A stretch of DNA of 64,000 nt from Chloroflexota bacterium (GTDB lineage: Bacteria > Chloroflexota > Limnocylindria > Limnocylindrales > CSP1-4): NCBI GenBank assembly GCA_005883615.1, contig VBEC01000020.1:1-64000 (forward strand). The letters are read 5' to 3'. The position numbers were made by a program, and so were the translations under genes. Shown one piece after another: positions 60,962 through 64,000 of this stretch. Position 1 is the stretch's first letter; each line of letters opens with the position of its first letter. The notes beneath the pieces are model-generated. The model saw only the letters and a list, made by a program, of their open reading frames with translations, had not been told where the DNA came from and made no database searches.

Positions 60962-62080
60962 TCAGACTTTTGCCGACACCTTATCCGGCACGCCGTCGCG
61001 GACCTCCTCGGCGCGGCCCCGGCGCCTGGCCCCGTCGCCGGTCAGGAGAAAAGCGTAGGCCGCCTCATATGCGTCGGCCATTCGAGCCGGTGAAAAACGG
61101 GCCACCGCCCGCTTCCTGATCCTCGCGCGCTTCAGCGCTCGCACTCGCGATACAGCCAGCTCCGCCTCGGTGAGGTCGTCGACAAGGAAGCCGTCGACGC
61201 CGTGCTCGATCGTCTCGGTGGGCCCGCCTGCGCGGCGTGCGATGACGGGGGTCCCGGCAGCCATCGACTCGATGGCGACGAGGCCGAAAGGCTCGGGCCA
61301 GGCGCCCAGCATGAGCGTCGCCAGGGCGCCCGCGTACAGCGCGTCCCTCTCGGGTTCGGCGAGCTCGCCCAGGAACTGGACCACGCCGTCGTCGATGGCC
61401 GGCTGGACGATCTCCTCGAAATGGCGCTTCTCGTGCGGGTCGTACACCTTTGCGGCCATGCGAAGTGGCAGTCCGGTCCGGCGCGCGAGCTCGATGCAGT
61501 CGGCGACCCCCTTCTCGGGTGTAACGCGGCCGATGAAGGCGAGGTAGTTCCCTGGCTCGTCCGAATGGGGCATCCCTTCCAGCGGTAATCCGTGGTGGAT
61601 CGTCGCGATCCAGTTGAGATCCGGCCACCAGCGGCCCTGACTGTCGCTGATCGCGACGAGCGGAATGTCCTTGAACTCCTCGAGCAGGCGCGGCACGCCG
61701 GACACGTCGAGACGCCCGTGGAGGGTGGTGAGCACGGGCTTGGGGCAGTATCGGGCGAAGAGGAAGCCCAGCGTCTCTACGTGTGAATGGAGGAGGTCGA
61801 ACTCCTCGGCCCGCGCCCACGCGCGCGCCAGCGTGATGTTGATGTACGTCGCGACGTCGCCGCGATATCCCGTCGACCAGAGACTTCGTTCGGGCGTCGG
61901 GACGATGGCGCAATTGACGGTCGAGTCGCCCGGGCCGAAGAGCGTGATCCGATGCCCTCGAGCGACGAGTTCATCGATCAGGGCAGCAACGACTCGCTCC
62001 GTGCCGGCGTAGGTGGGTGGCGGTACCGGCAGCATCGGTGGGGCGAGCATCGCGATCCGCAGGCTGCTCGATCGACTCAT
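60962..62080 (-). CDS. GT4-family glycosyltransferase
   Basis: Encodes 372 residues starting from the ATG at 62080; a longer frame adds 12 residues but lies upstream of a TTTACT box 6 nt before this ATG. GT-B fold: IAMLAPPMLPVPPPTYAGTE with the donor-side loop, VARGHRITLFGPGDS, HSHVETLGFLFARY, FIGRVTPEKGVADCIELARR, and the C-terminal EPFGLVAIESMAAGTPVIAR with the EX7E motif, followed by GGPTETIEHGVDGFLV. It transfers an activated sugar to an unknown acceptor (polysaccharide, lipid or small molecule). Single gene, no biosynthetic cluster near. Confidence 0.92.
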   Translation of the reverse strand: MSRSSSLRIAMLAPPMLPVPPPTYAGTERVVAALIDELVARGHRITLFGPGDSTVNCAIVPTPERSLWSTGYRGDVATYINITLARAWARAEEFDLLHSHVETLGFLFARYCPKPVLTTLHGRLDVSGVPRLLEEFKDIPLVAISDSQGRWWPDLNWIATIHHGLPLEGMPHSDEPGNYLAFIGRVTPEKGVADCIELARRTGLPLRMAAKVYDPHEKRHFEEIVQPAIDDGVVQFLGELAEPERDALYAGALATLMLGAWPEPFGLVAIESMAAGTPVIARRAGGPTETIEHGVDGFLVDDLTEAELAVSRVRALKRARIRKRAVARFSPARMADAYEAAYAFLLTGDGARRRGRAEEVRDGVPDKVSAKV

Positions 62081-62190
62081 TCCACGAGTAAACCACGGCG
62101 GTGATGCCGGCGCCACTCGGTATCCGGGGGATGGCCGCCACGTTCGGCTGGCACGGCGTCGAGCCGAGCCCCGCCGCCTGGGAGCCAGGG

Positions 62191-62766
62191 CTAGTGCACG
62201 GGTCCGAACAAGGTCGACAACCAGGACTCGAGGGGCGACTGCTGCTGCTGGGTCGCTCCAAGGCGAACGGCCGCGGAGCCCGGAGCGGTCGACGACAGGG
62301 GCGGCGCATCCGGCGAAAGGCTGAACGGGTGGTCCTGCGGCCCGCCGAGCCGGAAGGCGTGTGCCTGCTGAACGATGTACGCCTGCTTCTGGATCAGGAC
62401 CAGCTCGTCCTGCAGCTGCTGCACGTCGGCCTGCAGGGACGCGTTGTCGGCACGTCGCCGCTCAAGGTCGCTCGACTTGGCTGTCGCATCGCCGACCTGC
62501 CGGGCGAACACGAGGACGATCCAGAGGGTGAACGCCGCGGCCGCTATCCAGCCGGCGCGCCGGCGGGTGATACCGGCAATCGCGAGGCCGTCGAGCGCGA
62601 ACGCGGGATGGGCCCCCTCGGCCTCGAGGCTGGCCTCGAGTTCGACATCGGACGCCGGCGACGCTTTTGCGGACGGGACGGGCCGTGGACCCTCGCCGGC
62701 GACCGGCTCATCGGCTGAGCGCGGCTGGCGTTGCGCTGAGCGGCCCCGGCGGCTCCGGTCGGGCAT
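62191..62766 (-). CDS. FtsB/DivIC-like single-pass membrane protein
   Basis: Encodes 191 residues starting from the ATG at 62766, which has TACCCT 6 nt upstream. A basic and Ala/Glu-rich cytoplasmic part (about 75 residues) leads to one membrane helix (GWIAAAAFTLWIVLVFARQV) and a coiled coil (LERRRADNASLQADVQQLQD, ELVLIQKQAYIVQQAHAFRL). This topology and the coiled-coil after the helix resemble septum-formation initiators FtsB/DivIC, which stabilise the divisome. No other division gene is adjacent, so the assignment is by architecture. Confidence 0.7.
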   Translation of the reverse strand: MPDRSRRGRSAQRQPRSADEPVAGEGPRPVPSAKASPASDVELEASLEAEGAHPAFALDGLAIAGITRRRAGWIAAAAFTLWIVLVFARQVGDATAKSSDLERRRADNASLQADVQQLQDELVLIQKQAYIVQQAHAFRLGGPQDHPFSLSPDAPPLSSTAPGSAAVRLGATQQQQSPLESWLSTLFGPVH

Positions 62767-62772
62767 GCGCGG

Positions 62773-62778
62773 AGGGTA
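62773..62778 (-). promoter_or_regulatory. Putative -10 box of the FtsB-like gene
   Basis: TACCCT on the minus strand, 6 nt before the ATG at 62766; leaderless layout. Confidence 0.4.
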
Positions 62779-62869
62779 GCTGCGCGCAGCTGACATGTCA
62801 AACCGTTCCGCGCGATGCCAGCCTAGCTGGCACACGAGAGCCGGATCGTGGCGCTATCATCCGCAAAAC

Positions 62870-62881
62870 AGAACATCTGTG
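62870..62881 (+). promoter_or_regulatory. Possible LexA-type (SOS) box before the helicase gene
   Basis: GAACATCTGTGC differs from the Gram-positive GAAC-N4-GTTC box at one base and overlaps the region where a -10 (TGCTAAAT) may lie, 23 bp before the helicase ATG. Confidence 0.25.
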
Positions 62882-62903
62882 CTAAATACAGGCAAGAGGT
62901 GCT

Positions 62904-64000
62904 ATGCGTCACTACGCCCCTGCTCCAACCGATGCAGTCCTGGCGGACCTCCTTGGCGAGCCTTCGCTGGCGCGCGGCGTGGTCCATCACGAGGTCATCC
63001 CGCCACGAGCGGCGGAGTTCCTGGAACTGCCCGGATGGTTGGACTCGCGGATCGCCGACGGCCTCGCGGCGCGTGGGATCGATCGGCTGTATCGGCATCA
63101 AGCTGAGGCGATCGAAGCGACCCGGGCGGGCGAGGACGTTGTCGTCGTGACGCCGACGGCCTCGGGCAAGACACTGTGTTACAGCCTCCCCATTCTCCAG
63201 GCGCTGGCCGAAAATCCGGCGGCACGCGCCCTGTGCCTCTTCCCGACAAAGGCACTCGGACAGGATCAGGTCGCCGAGTTCGTCGCCCTTGCGAATGCAG
63301 CTGGCCTCGGTGTGTCCGCTGCGACGTATGACGGCGACACGCCGGCACCGATCCGCTCCGCCATCCGAACGGCCGGCCAGATCGTCGTGACGAACCCGGA
63401 CATGCTCCACGCGGCGATCCTTCCTCATCACACGAAATGGTTCCAGCTCTTCGAGCAGCTGCGTGTCGTCGTGATCGACGAGCTGCACTCCTATCGGGGC
63501 GTCTTCGGCAGCCACGTTGCGAACGTCGTCCGCCGGCTGTTGCGCCTGTGCGAGCACTACGGCAGCCGTCCGGTCATCGTCTGCTGTTCGGCGACCATCG
63601 CCAATCCGGCTGAGCTGGCCCGGATGCTGACGGGCCGCCCTGCTCGCGTATTCGATCGCAACGGCGCGCCATCGGGAGAGCGCCATGTCCTGCTGGTCGA
63701 CCCTCCCCTGCTCGACCAGGGAACCGGCGTTCGAGCGTCCGCGCTCACCCTGGCGCAGCGCTGGGCGCTGCCATTCCTGCGAGCGGGACGCCAGACCATC
63801 GTGTTCGGCCGGTCGCGCACGTCCGTCGAGCTGTTGCTGACAGGTCTGCGGGAGGCGCTGCGGGAATCCTTCGGGCCACGCTCGCGTGTCCGGGGGTATC
63901 GCGGCGGCTATCTCCCGACCGAGCGTCGATCGATCGAGCGCGGCCTGCGCGAGGGCGAGGTGCTCGGCGTCGTGGCAACGAATGCCCTCGAGCTTGGCGT
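62904..64000 (+). CDS. DEAD/DEAH-box helicase of the MrfA/Hrq1 type (C-terminus cut off by window edge)
   Basis: ATG at 62904 with AAGAGGTG upstream; the frame stays open to the window end (365 codons). Helicase motifs: Q-like RLYRHQAEAI, motif I TPTASGKTL, Ia FPTKALGQDQ, Ib TNPDMLH, II VIDELHSYRG, III CCSATIANP, and the start of the second RecA lobe (TIVFGRSRTSVELL, YRGGYLPTERRSIERGL, VVATNALELG). Linkage of DELH with RGVFGSHVANVVRRL is typical of MrfA (YprA)/Hrq1 helicases, which carry a C-terminal DUF1998 zinc domain and act in repair of crosslinked DNA. That domain would lie outside this window. Confidence 0.88.
   Translation, partial: MRHYAPAPTDAVLADLLGEPSLARGVVHHEVIPPRAAEFLELPGWLDSRIADGLAARGIDRLYRHQAEAIEATRAGEDVVVVTPTASGKTLCYSLPILQALAENPAARALCLFPTKALGQDQVAEFVALANAAGLGVSAATYDGDTPAPIRSAIRTAGQIVVTNPDMLHAAILPHHTKWFQLFEQLRVVVIDELHSYRGVFGSHVANVVRRLLRLCEHYGSRPVIVCCSATIANPAELARMLTGRPARVFDRNGAPSGERHVLLVDPPLLDQGTGVRASALTLAQRWALPFLRAGRQTIVFGRSRTSVELLLTGLREALRESFGPRSRVRGYRGGYLPTERRSIERGLREGEVLGVVATNALELG

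Overview
This is a 64 kb stretch of a high-G+C bacterial chromosome that looks like single-membrane ('Gram-positive-like') biology: MurJ and a FemAB-type interpeptide-bridge enzyme, an FtsB/DivIC-like protein, a GerMN lipoprotein coupled to a two-component system, and no outer-membrane genes. A high-G+C Chloroflexota lineage (Limnocylindria-like) is the best guess; this is inference from gene content and style, not a database result. Gene density is very high. Many neighbours overlap by 4 bp (GTGA or ATGA). Many first genes of operons carry a TANNNT-like -10 box only 6-9 nt before the start codon and no Shine-Dalgarno, which points to leaderless mRNAs.

Left part (1-25 kb), almost all minus strand. 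comM and dprA (DNA uptake and processing) are followed by a secreted Big_5/SCP protein and a small conserved-looking protein, and then by topA-xerC-murJ-femAB, four genes joined by GTGA overlaps. Upstream lie a response-regulator/CpaE fusion, a tyrA-NUDIX-NfeD-SPFH operon, a divergent NarL-type regulator, a zinc-ribbon protein, a Pro/Thr-rich membrane protein, ppa-thpR, a DnaB-core ATPase, an M20 peptidase, ftsH and a tRNA with a CAT anticodon, which has a decayed copy of its own 5' half about 270 bp away.

Sugar region (25-37 kb). A ribose/xylose-type ABC transporter has an intercistronic terminator between the binding protein and the ATPase. Then come a cyclase-NB-ARC-TPR regulator, a Gfo/Idh/MocA oxidoreductase, an SDR-UxuA-SMP30 operon and a divergent GH4 glycosidase. 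Together they suggest uptake and breakdown of sugars and sugar acids.

Signalling region (37-42 kb). A GGDEF-EAL membrane protein is followed on the same strand by a cyclic di-GMP-I (GEMM) riboswitch and a secreted subtilase with a Trp-rich tandem tail. A local c-di-GMP circuit controlling an exoprotease is the most attractive reading.

Glycerol region (42-54.6 kb). One contiguous set holds two GlpP-type antiterminator proteins, a sigma70-like promoter with mutually exclusive terminator/antiterminator hairpins, then glpF-dhaK-dhaL-glpK-dhaM-HPr-glpA-glpB-glpC-panE, and plsY just beyond. It covers glycerol uptake, phosphorylation, PEP-dependent dihydroxyacetone phosphorylation, glycerol-3-phosphate oxidation and entry of glycerol-3-phosphate into lipids.

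Right part (54.8-64 kb). modB-modA with a MerR/TOBE regulator (no modC here), an MtrAB-LpqB-like response regulator/kinase/GerMN lipoprotein operon, a 24-residue membrane peptide, a GT4 glycosyltransferase, the FtsB-like protein, and the start of an MrfA/Hrq1-type helicase cut by the window edge.
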